Assembly: GCA_013389105.1 (NCBI GenBank)
Contig: JACADZ010000047.1
Coordinates: forward strand, 1-54,330
Direction of reading: 5' to 3'
Origin: Parvularculaceae bacterium
GTDB lineage: Bacteria; Pseudomonadota; Alphaproteobacteria; Caulobacterales; Parvularculaceae
Length of the DNA stretch: 54,330 nucleotides
Shown: positions 42,316 to 50,183 of the stretch, in pieces
How positions within the stretch are numbered: position 1 is the first letter of the stretch
How the letters are laid out: each line of letters begins with the position of its first letter
Notes under the pieces: generated by a model
What the model was told of the DNA's origin: nothing
The model's database searches: none
The model's input: only the letters and a program-made list of their open reading frames with translations
Position numbers and translations under genes: made by a program

Positions 42316-43076
42316 ATGGCCCTGCTCGCGACTCTCTTTTTCCTTACGGCGCTCGCCTATGCGTCTGTCGGCTTCGGCGACGGATCGACCTACAATGCGC
42401 TCCTTGTACTGAATAATGTCGATTACCGCATCCTTCCCGCCATATCGCTCGTCTGCAACATTATCGTCGTAACCGGCGGAGTCTACCGCTTCGGAAGGGC
42501 CGGCCAGATCGACTGGCGTCGGATCATGCCATGGATCGCCGCATCGGTCCCCGCCGCATGGATCGGCGGGCGGCTCCCGGTCTTGGAGTCCGCCCCTTTG
42601 TGGGATTGCTCGCCGCCGCGCTCACGGCTGCGGGCGTGCAGCTGCTGCTGGCGACGAAGGAGAGACTACAAGGGGTTCAGCAGCCGGTCCCGACTGCGCT
42701 TGCCGTGGGCGCAGGCTGCGTCCTCGGGCTCCTTTCCGGAGTCACCGGGATCGGCAGCGGGATTTTTCTTTCGCCATTGCTGCACGCTCTCGCCTGGGCG
42801 CCGGCGCGACAGATCGCGGGCTCCTACAGCCTCTTCATCCTCGTCAACTCACTTGCCGGCCTTGCGGGTCAAAGCGCCAAGCTTGCAGAGACGAGCCTGA
42901 TCGGCGTGGCGGCGACCTACTGGCCGTTGCTCGCCAGCGTGCTGATCGGCGGGCAGATCGGGGCGGCGCTCGGAGCGACAAAGCTCCCCGAGCGCTGGAT
43001 CATGGGCGTTACCGGCGTGCTCGTTCTGTATGTCGCCGTGCGTCTCGCGCTTCGATCTGCTAGCTATTTCCGATGA
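42315..43076 (+). pseudogene. TauE/SafE-type permease interrupted by a -1 frameshift
   Basis: A single ancestral gene of about 253 codons split in two frames. Codons from the ATG at 42315 give a TauE/SafE start (A-L-L-A-T-L-F-F-L-T-A-L-A-Y-A-S-V-G-F-G-D-G) through G-G-R-L-P-V-L-E-S-A-P; from about 42597 the family continues in the -1 frame (F-V-G-L-L-A-A-A-L-T-A-A-G ... L-S-G-V-T-G-I-G-S-G-I-F-L-S-P) to the stop at 43076. One lost C in the CCCC run at 42593-42596 explains it. Yet the junction is C CCT TTG, an exact X XXY YYZ slippery heptamer in the right frame, so -1 frameshifting in vivo is possible. Neither half alone would make a permease. The stop overlaps the moaA ATG. Confidence 0.8.
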
Positions 43077-44083
43077 TCGTCGCCACTCCCCGCCCCCTCG
43101 TCGATCCTTACGGCCGCTCCGTCAGCTACCTGCGCGCCTCGGTGACGGATCGCTGCGACCTGCGCTGCGCCTATTGCATGCCCGAACGCATGAAATTCCA
43201 GCCGCGCCATGACCTGCTCTCTCTTGAGGAACTGGCGCGGCTCATCCGCGTGTTCATCGGCCGCGGCGTCCGAAAGGTTCGGCTGACGGGCGGCGAGCCG
43301 CTGGTGCGCAAAGGCGTCATGACCCTTGTGGAGCGCCTCGGCGCCGAGATCGGCCGCGGACTCGACGAACTCACGCTGACGACAAACGGCGTGCAGCTTG
43401 ACGAGTTCGCCATGCCGCTGGCGGCGGCAGGAATCAGGCGCATCAACGTCTCGCTGGACACTCTCGATCCGGCGACATTTGAGTTCCTGACGCGCCGACC
43501 GGTTCTCGCCAACGTCCTCAACGGGATCGACGCGGCGGCCGCAGCGGGGATTGCAATCAAGATCAATACGGTCGCGCTCAAGGGGACGAACGATCGGGAG
43601 ATCCCGGCGATCATCTCCTGGGCGCACGCCCGCGGCTTCGACATCTCGCTGATCGAGGTCATGCCGATGGGCGAGATCGACGATGATCGCGCAGACCAGT
43701 ATCTGCCCCTCGCCGAGCTGCACGCCGCGCTCAGGCGCCGCTGGACGCTCGAACCGATCGCCTACCGGACCGGCGGACCGTCGCGTTACGTGCGCGTCGC
43801 CGAGACCGGCGGAAGGCTCGGATTCATCACGCCGCTCACGAATAATTTCTGCGAAGGCTGCAACCGCGTGCGGCTGACATGTACGGGAAGGCTCTATATG
43901 TGTCTTGGGCAAAACGACGCTGCAGACTTCCGTGATCTGATGCGGCAAGGCGCGGACGATGCCGCGATCGGCGCCGCCATCGAGGAAGCGATCGGGCGCA
44001 AGCCGAAGGGGCATGATTTCGAAGCGGCTTATCGCTGCGGAACGGCTTCAGTCGCGCGCGCCATGGCGGTGACCGGAGGCTAG
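43073..44083 (+). CDS. moaA: GTP 3',8-cyclase MoaA
   Basis: 336 residues. Radical-SAM enzyme making the cyclic pyranopterin precursor of molybdenum cofactor from GTP with MoaC. N-terminal 4Fe-4S motif C28-D-L-R-C32-A-Y-C35; [11 protein letters not shown] region; C-terminal second cluster in [11 protein letters not shown]; and the functional C-terminal Gly-Gly (A-V-T-G-G). ATG overlaps the stop of the frameshifted permease gene by 4 bases, so translation of moaA could depend on ribosomes reaching that stop. First gene of a tightly packed moaA-moaD-moaE-moaB-moaC-moeA run. Confidence 0.97.
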   Translation: MIVATPRPLVDPYGRSVSYLRASVTDRCDLRCAYCMPERMKFQPRHDLLSLEELARLIRVFIGRGVRKVRLTGGEPLVRKGVMTLVERLGAEIGRGLDELTLTTNGVQLDEFAMPLAAAGIRRINVSLDTLDPATFEFLTRRPVLANVLNGIDAAAAAGIAIKINTVALKGTNDREIPAIISWAHARGFDISLIEVMPMGEIDDDRADQYLPLAELHAALRRRWTLEPIAYRTGGPSRYVRVAETGGRLGFITPLTNNFCEGCNRVRLTCTGRLYMCLGQNDAADFRDLMRQGADDAAIGAAIEEAIGRKPKGHDFEAAYRCGTASVARAMAVTGG

Positions 44084-44335
44084 ATGGTGCGGATCCTGTT
44101 CTTCGGACGACTGCGCGACGCGGCGGGCGGGCCCGAGCGCGTCATGCCGCTCCCTGACGGCGTAGCGACCGCGGCCGACCTTATCGCCTTTATTGCGGCG
44201 CGGGAGACCGCGCTTGGCGCCGCCCTTGCCGACCCAACGATCCGGATCGTCACAGACAACGAAGTAGCGCCGCGCGACGCGCCGCTTTCCGGAGTCGCCG
44301 AGATCGCCTTCCTGCCGCCGGCAAGCGGAGGCTGA
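44084..44335 (+). CDS. moaD: Molybdopterin synthase small subunit MoaD
   Basis: 83 residues, ubiquitin-like fold, ending in the essential Gly-Gly (P-P-A-S-G-G) that is thiocarboxylated to deliver sulfur to molybdopterin. Starts directly after the moaA stop (TAGATG) and lies two bases before moaE, its partner. The adenylating MoeB is not in the window. Confidence 0.94.
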   Translation: MVRILFFGRLRDAAGGPERVMPLPDGVATAADLIAFIAARETALGAALADPTIRIVTDNEVAPRDAPLSGVAEIAFLPPASGG

Positions 44336-44337
44336 TC

Positions 44338-44811
44338 GTGACGAGCGTCCTTGCTTTTCTCAGCAACACGCCCTTTGACCCCGAAACGGAGCTTGCGCGC
44401 TTTCGCCGGCGGTTCGATAGCGCCGGCGGCATCGTCGCCTTCACCGGACAGGTCAGGGCCGATGCCGGAGCCGCGACACGACTGTTCCTTGATCATTATC
44501 CAGGGTTTACGGAGCGCCACATTGAGAGCATCTGCAGGGATGCGGCCAGCCGGTTCAATCTCGACGGGGTCCTCGTCGTCCATCGGGTCGGGGAGATGGG
44601 CCCCGCAGAGCCCATCGTTCTGGCGGCAGCCGCCGCGTCGCACCGCCGCCAGGCGTTCGAAGCCGTCGACTTCCTGATGGACTACGTCAAATCCGAGGCG
44701 CCCATCTGGAAACGCGAGTTCGACGGGGTTCATTGGCGTTGGATCGAACCGACCGCGCGGGACCGAGAGGAAAAGGCGCGTTGGAGCGTAGGAGCGCCAT
44801 GCCGGGCATAG
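44338..44811 (+). CDS. moaE: Molybdopterin synthase catalytic subunit MoaE
   Basis: 157 residues from a GTG start. MoaE features: G-G-I-V-A-F-T-G-Q-V-R, the L-D-H-Y-P-G-F-T-E-R-H-I segment, V-H-R-V-G-E-M-G-P-A-E, R-R-Q-A-F-E-A-V-D-F-L-M-D-Y-V-K and K-R-E, with the catalytic lysines in the last two. It forms the heterotetramer with MoaD and converts the pyranopterin to molybdopterin. GGAGGC lies before the GTG. The last 13 bases overlap the moaB reading frame. Confidence 0.95.
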   Translation: MTSVLAFLSNTPFDPETELARFRRRFDSAGGIVAFTGQVRADAGAATRLFLDHYPGFTERHIESICRDAASRFNLDGVLVVHRVGEMGPAEPIVLAAAAASHRRQAFEAVDFLMDYVKSEAPIWKREFDGVHWRWIEPTARDREEKARWSVGAPCRA

Positions 44812-45329
44812 ACGCGACACTGCCTTTCCGACCGCTCCGTATCGCCGTGCTCACGGTTTCGGACACGCGGACGCGAGACACCGACAAATCAGGAGATACG
44901 CTCCAGCAAAGAATTGAGGCGGACGGCCATGTCGTCGCGGCGCGCGACCTCGTCCGCGACGACCAGCGTCTCATCCGCGACCGGGCCGAGGCCTGGATCG
45001 CCGACTCGACAATCGACGCGGTCATCACGACCGGCGGCACGGGCCTGACCGGACGGGACGTCACTGTCGAGGCCTTGCGCCCGCTTTTCGACAAGGAAGT
45101 AGACGGATTTTCTGTGATGTTCCACAGGGTCAGCTTCGAGTCGGTCGGTCTCTCCACCCTTCAGTCCCGCGCCTGCGCGGGCCTTTCGCGCGGAACTCTC
45201 CTCGTGCTCCTTCCCGGCTCTCCGGGGGCCGTCAAGGACGCCTGGGACCACATACTTCGCTATCAGCTCGACAGCCGCTACCGCCCCTGCAATTTTGTCG
45301 AACTGATGCCGCGCCTTATGGAGCGCTGA
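44799..45329 (+). CDS. moaB: Molybdenum cofactor biosynthesis protein MoaB/Mog family
   Basis: 176 residues from the ATG at 44799, preceded by TAGGAG; the open frame starts earlier inside moaE but without a site. MoaB/Mog adenylyltransferase fold with the T-V-S-D-T-R start, T-T-G-G-T-G-L-T-G-R-D-V-T loop and L-L-P-G-S-P-G-A segment. It adenylylates molybdopterin before molybdate insertion by MoeA. Overlaps moaE by 13 bases and shares a base with the moaC ATG. Confidence 0.93.
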   Translation: MPGIDATLPFRPLRIAVLTVSDTRTRDTDKSGDTLQQRIEADGHVVAARDLVRDDQRLIRDRAEAWIADSTIDAVITTGGTGLTGRDVTVEALRPLFDKEVDGFSVMFHRVSFESVGLSTLQSRACAGLSRGTLLVLLPGSPGAVKDAWDHILRYQLDSRYRPCNFVELMPRLMER

Positions 45330-45820
45330 TGTCCGGGAAGCTCAGTCATTTCGATACGGAGGGTCGGCCGCGGATGGTCGACGTTTCGCAGAAGGCGGAG
45401 AGCGCGCGCACAGCGACGGCAAGCGCGATCGTTTGCATGAGCGCGGCGGCGTTCAACGCCGTGGTCCGCCGGCAGACGAATAAAGGCGACCCGCTGGCGG
45501 CTGCGGAACTCGCGGGGATCATGGGGGCGAAGCGGACCGCCGACCTTATTCCGCTCTGCCACCCGCTGGCGCTTTCGAGCGTCACGGTCGTTGGAGAACC
45601 CGATGCGGCTTCCGGCTCCGTGCGCTTGACCGCCACCGTAAAGTCCACAGGGCCGACCGGCGTCGAAATGGAAGCGCTGACCGCCGTGACGACGGCGGCG
45701 CTCACGCTCTACGACATGCTGAAGGCGCTCGACAAGGCAATCGTCATCGAGTCGGTTCAGCTCGTTTCAAAGAGCGGCGGCGCATCCGGCGAGTTTCGGC
45801 GCGGCGGCGATCAACCATGA
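45329..45820 (+). CDS. moaC: Cyclic pyranopterin monophosphate synthase MoaC
   Basis: 163 residues. Contains the MoaC signatures M-V-D-V-S-Q-K, K-R-T-A-D-L-I-P-L-C-H-P-L and the K-S-T-G-P-T-G-V-E-M-E-A-L-T segment with the catalytic lysine. It converts the 3',8-cyclo-GTP made by MoaA into cyclic pyranopterin monophosphate. ATG overlaps the moaB TGA (TGATG) and its stop overlaps moeA by 4 bases. Confidence 0.96.
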   Translation: MSGKLSHFDTEGRPRMVDVSQKAESARTATASAIVCMSAAAFNAVVRRQTNKGDPLAAAELAGIMGAKRTADLIPLCHPLALSSVTVVGEPDAASGSVRLTATVKSTGPTGVEMEALTAVTTAALTLYDMLKALDKAIVIESVQLVSKSGGASGEFRRGGDQP

Positions 45821-47010
45821 ACATGCTTCGCGTCGATGAAGCCCGCGCGCTCATTGTCGCCGCCACTCGTTCCCTGGATTCTGAAATGGTTCGCCTCGAG
45901 AGCGCCGCGGGTCGCGTGCTGTCAGAGCCGGTCCGCGCGCGACTGACGCAGCCGCCCTTCGATGCCTCGGCCATGGACGGCTACGCGGTGCGGCTCGCCG
46001 ATTGCCGGGCCGGCGCAAGGCTGAGGGTGGTCGGCGAGGCCGCAGCAGGCCGACGGTTTTCGGGTCAAGTCGTTCCTGGATGCGCGGTGCGCATTTTTAC
46101 GGGCGGAGCGCTTCCGCCAGGCGCGGATCATGTCCTCATCCAGGAGGACGCCGATCGTGACGGCAAAAACGTCATCGTGCGCAATCCGCCGTCGGGCCCC
46201 CAAAACATCCGCCACGCGGGACTCGACTTCCGCAGCGGCGACCTTCTCGCCGACGCCGGCGCGGAGCTATCCGGACCCCTCCTGGCGCTCCTTGCAGCTG
46301 GCGGCGTACGCGAAGTCGCCGTCCGGCGTCGCCCAAGGGTGGCGCTCATCGCCAACGGAGACGAACTGGTCCTTCCCGGCGTTATGCCGGAAGAGGACGG
46401 CATTGTCTGCTCGATCCCGTTCGGATTGGCGCCGATGATCGAGAGTTGGGGCGGCGCAGCCGACTTTCTTGGGATCGCCAAGGACGATCCTCACGACATT
46501 GGGGCGTTCATCGACAAGGCGCGAGAGTTCGATCTGATCGTCCCGATCGGCGGAGCCTCGGTCGGCGACCGCGATTTCATGCGAGCGGCGTTTGAAGCCA
46601 AAGGGCTGTCGCCCATTTTCCAGAAAGTCGCGCTCAAACCGGGCAAGCCGGCGTGGTTCGGCGCGCTCGGCGCAGCGTTCGTGCTTGGACTGCCCGGCAA
46701 TCCCGCCTCGGCGCTGATCGGCGCGCGTTTGTTCCTGAAACCGGCCATCCGGGCTTTGCTTGGCGCGCCCGCGGGAGAAACATATCTCCGCGCCCGCGCC
46801 GGCGACGCCCTACCCGCCAACGGCGCTCGGGAAACCTACCTCCGCGCTGCGCTCTGGGCGGGCGAGGACGGCGTGTGGATCGCGACGCCGTTCAGCGTGC
46901 AGGACTCCTCCGTGCTCTCGGTTCTGGCGCGGAGCGGCGTCCTTATCCGACGGGCCATCGACGCGGCGAAGGTTGAGAAAGGCGCGCTCATTGAGTGCGT
47001 CAAATTCTGA
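45817..47010 (+). CDS. moeA: Molybdopterin molybdenumtransferase MoeA
   Basis: 397 residues, full length. MoeA domains: N-terminal R-V-D-E-A-R-A-L, D-A-S-A-M-D-G-Y-A-V, the F-T-G-G-A-L-P-P-G-A-D loop, the MoCF domain with A-N-G-D-E-L, P-I-G-G-A-S-V-G-D-R-D and L-P-G-N-P-A-S-A-L. It inserts molybdate into adenylylated molybdopterin. ATG overlaps moaC (ATGA). Last gene of the cluster; it ends exactly against the convergent sirtuin gene with no gap, so read-through would make antisense RNA to cobB. Confidence 0.96.
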   Translation: MNMLRVDEARALIVAATRSLDSEMVRLESAAGRVLSEPVRARLTQPPFDASAMDGYAVRLADCRAGARLRVVGEAAAGRRFSGQVVPGCAVRIFTGGALPPGADHVLIQEDADRDGKNVIVRNPPSGPQNIRHAGLDFRSGDLLADAGAELSGPLLALLAAGGVREVAVRRRPRVALIANGDELVLPGVMPEEDGIVCSIPFGLAPMIESWGGAADFLGIAKDDPHDIGAFIDKAREFDLIVPIGGASVGDRDFMRAAFEAKGLSPIFQKVALKPGKPAWFGALGAAFVLGLPGNPASALIGARLFLKPAIRALLGAPAGETYLRARAGDALPANGARETYLRAALWAGEDGVWIATPFSVQDSSVLSVLARSGVLIRRAIDAAKVEKGALIECVKF

Positions 47011-47757
47011 TTACAGCGCGAGCCTCCCCATCACTTCGGTCATGACCGGCCCGATCTCCGCATGCAGCACGAAGTCGGCGAGCGCGTCCTGCTCGGTCGG
47101 CTCGCGGTTGACGATGGCGAGCCGCGCCCCGCACTCCTTGGCGAGCAGGGGCAGCCCGGCGGCTGGATAGACGACGAGAGAAGAGCCAAGGACAAGGAAG
47201 AGATCGCAGGCGCGCGCCTCTTCGCTCGCCTTCATCATCTCGAATTCAGGCATAGCCTGACCGAAGGAAATGACCGCCGTCTTGATAAGACCGCCGCAGG
47301 CGCAGAGAAGGTCGTCGCCACGCTCATGACGCGGACGCAGGTCCTCTATTTCGTGGCGCACCGCGCAACCGAGGCATTTTGCATAGGAGGCGTTGCCGTG
47401 AAGTTCGATGACCCGGTCGGGCGGCGCGCCTGCATCCTGGTGCAGATTGTCGACGTTTTGGGTGATGACGACCGAGACCGGACCGGCCGCGAGAAGACGC
47501 GCGACCGCCTGATGGCCGACGTTCGGGCTAGCGCCGGTCCACCCGGCGAGACCACTGAACGTCCGCCGCCATGCCTCGCGCCTCATCTCGCGCGATCCGA
47601 CGAACTCCTGATAGGTGATCGGTCTCATGCGGCTCCACACTCCGCCCGGGCTTCGGAAATCCGGAATGCCGCTCTCCGTCGAGATGCCTGCCCCGGTGAA
47701 CACGACGGCGCGGCGCGAGACCGAAATCAGCCGGGCAAGTTCACGGGCGTCGCTCAT
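47011..47757 (-). CDS. cobB: NAD-dependent protein deacylase, sirtuin family
   Basis: 248 residues. NAD-binding G-A-G-I-S-T-E-S-G-I-P-D-F-R, catalytic Q-N-V-D-N-L-H, active His in E-L-H-G-N, and a Zn ribbon with C-L-G-C and C-A-C. It removes acyl groups from lysines with NAD consumption. The Tyr-x-x-Arg pair that lets E. coli CobB act as a desuccinylase is not obvious (E-A-W-R-R lies there), so plain deacetylation is more likely. Single gene on the minus strand, after the MFS gene; the two are 60 bases apart. Confidence 0.93.
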   Translation of the reverse strand: MSDARELARLISVSRRAVVFTGAGISTESGIPDFRSPGGVWSRMRPITYQEFVGSREMRREAWRRTFSGLAGWTGASPNVGHQAVARLLAAGPVSVVITQNVDNLHQDAGAPPDRVIELHGNASYAKCLGCAVRHEIEDLRPRHERGDDLLCACGGLIKTAVISFGQAMPEFEMMKASEEARACDLFLVLGSSLVVYPAAGLPLLAKECGARLAIVNREPTEQDALADFVLHAEIGPVMTEVMGRLAL

Positions 47758-47817
47758 GGCGCAACGTTAAACCCGGCGGAGGGACTGTGGAAAGTGCGCC
47801 TGGCGCCGCCGGATCGG

Positions 47818-49167
47818 TCAGTTCTCCCAATCGTTCTTGAGCCTTGGCGCCGTCACGATGAACAGCGTCGCCGCGATCACATAAAAGACCGTGCCGGACA
47901 GAATGGCGTAGCGCAGCGACTCCTCCCCAACGCGCATTTTCAATCCGTCTGAGAGCGCGCCGATGGCGAGATTGCCAAGGCCGATGCCGATCAGGTTGTT
48001 GATGAAGAGAAAAATCGCCGACGCCGTCGCGCGCATGTTCGGCTGGACGAGATGCTGGAAGGCGGTGATGACCGGTCCGAGCCACACGAGGCTGAGCGCG
48101 GTGGGCGCCAGCAGGACGATGAAGGCGAGCCCCAGCGAGTTCGTCAACACGCCGACCAGATAGAACGGAATCGTCGCCAGGAAGGCGATCGCGGGCACGA
48201 TCGCGTAGGCCGATTTCCTGTTGGGACCGTACGTGTCGGCGATCGCGCCCCCGAGCCAGACGCCGGCGGTGCCGCCGATCAAAAGGAGGCCGGCGTAAAA
48301 ATACGCTGCATAGAGCACCGGCTTCGGATTCTCAGGCAAAAGAAAGGGGGGCAGCCAGCTGAAGAACTGAGGCAGATCCGCGCCGAAACTCCGTACAAAG
48401 AAGGACGGCAGCCAGAAGATAAGGCCGTAACCCATCATCGACGAACTGGCGGCGCCGAGAGACAGGCCCCAGAAACTCGGCTTGGAAAGCAACGCCCGCA
48501 CGACCTCCATCACCGGCGCAGGCGAGACCTTTGCAGCCGCGCCGTCGAGACCGCCGCGCTGCGGCTCGCGCACTGTCAGGCGCAGCACGGGCGCCAGGAG
48601 TAGTCCGGCAAGGCCGACCAAAATGAAGGCGGAGCGCCAGTCCAGAAAGCTGGTGAGGACGCCGCCAAGAAGAATGCCGAGCGCCGACCCGATCGGGATG
48701 CCAAAGGAATAGACGGAGAGCGCCCGCGCCCGCTGGTTTGGCGGGAAATAGTCCGCGATCAGCGAATAAGCCGGGGCCACGCCTCCCGCCTCGCCGATCC
48801 CGACGCCGAGGCGGGCGGCGAACAGCTGGGCGAAATTCTGGGCGAGGCCGCAAAGCGCGGTCATCGCGCTCCATACCGAGAGGGCGACAGTCATGATCCA
48901 CACGCGGCTCTTGCGGTCGGCAAGCCACGCGATCGGAATGCCGAGCATCGTGTAGAACAGCGCGAAGGCGAGCCCGCCCATGAGGCTGAGCTGCGTGTCC
49001 GACAGGCTCAGCTCGGCCTTGATCGGAACGGCGAGGATGCCGACAATCTGGCGGTCGATGAAGTTGAAGGTGTAGACCAGGACTAGAATGAAAAGGACGT
49101 AGGCGCGATAGCGCGAGGTCGACCCCGGAGCCGTCGGCGCTGTCGCGTCGGGACTCGACGCCGTCAT
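47818..49167 (-). CDS. MFS transporter (spinster-like)
   Basis: 449 residues, 12 predicted helices. Motif A-like D-R-K-S-R between helices 2 and 3 (W-L-A-D-R-K-S-R-V-W) and the N-F-I-D-R-Q-I-V-G opening helix match the spinster-like MFS group, whose eukaryotic members move sphingolipid or lysolipid and whose bacterial members are mostly unassigned. The start overlaps the alpha/beta hydrolase stop by 4 bases, and a TonB receptor and AraC regulator lie upstream on the same strand, so it likely carries the product of that hydrolase or the imported substrate across the inner membrane. Confidence 0.92.
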   Translation of the reverse strand: MTASSPDATAPTAPGSTSRYRAYVLFILVLVYTFNFIDRQIVGILAVPIKAELSLSDTQLSLMGGLAFALFYTMLGIPIAWLADRKSRVWIMTVALSVWSAMTALCGLAQNFAQLFAARLGVGIGEAGGVAPAYSLIADYFPPNQRARALSVYSFGIPIGSALGILLGGVLTSFLDWRSAFILVGLAGLLLAPVLRLTVREPQRGGLDGAAAKVSPAPVMEVVRALLSKPSFWGLSLGAASSSMMGYGLIFWLPSFFVRSFGADLPQFFSWLPPFLLPENPKPVLYAAYFYAGLLLIGGTAGVWLGGAIADTYGPNRKSAYAIVPAIAFLATIPFYLVGVLTNSLGLAFIVLLAPTALSLVWLGPVITAFQHLVQPNMRATASAIFLFINNLIGIGLGNLAIGALSDGLKMRVGEESLRYAILSGTVFYVIAATLFIVTAPRLKNDWEN

Positions 49168-50108
49168 GAACCGCCGCCAAGCGAGGCCAGAAACGCTCTC
49201 ACGTCGGCGGCGCTCGTCGCCGGATCCTCTTCCTGCGGCACATGCCCGATGCGCGGATATACAATGAGCTTCGAGCCGGGTATCGCCCGCGCCATCATTG
49301 ACGCCTGCGCAACCGGGATGACGATATCTTCTTCTCCCCAGAGGATAAGCGTGGCCGCCTCGATTGTGGCGAGGTCCGCGGTCGGATCGGGCAGCGAGAA
49401 TTCGTTGATCGAGTCGATGAAGGCCTGCCCGTTGCCGCGCCGTCGCATCATGTCCGACATGAGGGCGACGCGCGCCTCGGTGATCCTTGCGTCGTCATGA
49501 TAGACGCCCTCCAGGGCCTTGCGGACTGCCGTCGGCGTCGCCGTCCGCAGAAAGGCGACCATAGCGGCCGGCGGAGCCACCGGCTCATCCGAAACATACT
49601 GGTTTGGAAAGGCGCCTGGGGAAACCAGCACCAAGGCGGTCACGCGATCGGGGTGCGCCGCCGCAAAGCGCCACGCCGCCAGCCCGCCAAGGGAATTGCC
49701 GCCGATGACCGCCCGCTCGATGCCGAGGGCGTCCATCACCGCGCCGACAAATTCTGCGCGCTCCAGCGGGGCATAGCGCTTTTCCGGGTCCGGACCCGTG
49801 AGGCCATGGCCGGCAAGGTCGAAGCGGATAACGCGGTACTCGTCGGACAGTTCCCGCGCCCAGCCGTCGAAGCTCTCGAGGCTAACCACAAAACCGTGGA
49901 GCAGGACGATGGGGGGCCCATCAGCCGGTCCTTCTTCGCGAATCCGGACCCTCAGGCCCTCGACATCGATGAACCGATCGACGCCGGCCGCATACCTGGC
50001 TTCGAGCTCCGCCGGGTCGAGCCCTTGCGTTGCTTTCCAGACGACAAAGCCGGCGGCGGCGGCGCCGAGAACGACAAGCGCCAGCACCGCCAGGAGAAAT
50101 CGTTTCAT
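49164..50108 (-). CDS. Alpha/beta hydrolase, membrane-anchored or exported
   Basis: 314 residues with an N-terminal hydrophobic segment (F-L-L-A-V-L-A-L-V-V-L-G-A-A-A-A-G-F-V-V) that is an anchor or signal. Fold features: oxyanion hole L-L-H-G-F-V, nucleophile Ser in G-G-N-S-L-G-G, acid in W-G-E-E-D-I-V-I-P, and His in I-G-H-V-P-Q-E-E. This is the meta-cleavage-hydrolase/esterase group; an ester or C-C bond substrate fits, but none can be named. GGAG lies before the ATG. It follows the TonB receptor on the same strand after 75 bases and overlaps the MFS gene by 4 bases. Confidence 0.9.
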   Translation of the reverse strand: MKRFLLAVLALVVLGAAAAGFVVWKATQGLDPAELEARYAAGVDRFIDVEGLRVRIREEGPADGPPIVLLHGFVVSLESFDGWARELSDEYRVIRFDLAGHGLTGPDPEKRYAPLERAEFVGAVMDALGIERAVIGGNSLGGLAAWRFAAAHPDRVTALVLVSPGAFPNQYVSDEPVAPPAAMVAFLRTATPTAVRKALEGVYHDDARITEARVALMSDMMRRRGNGQAFIDSINEFSLPDPTADLATIEAATLILWGEEDIVIPVAQASMMARAIPGSKLIVYPRIGHVPQEEDPATSAADVRAFLASLGGGS

Positions 50109-50183
50109 GTCGGAGCTCCAGCTGAAAAAGCGGCGAGACAGGGAGGTGCGGCTCGCCGCCTTCAGGCTAGACCGAAACGCGGT

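Noticed and set aside
47062-47952. Long plus-strand open frame across the sirtuin gene
   Set aside because: It is the antisense of cobB and of the end of the MFS gene, and its translation shows no family pattern.
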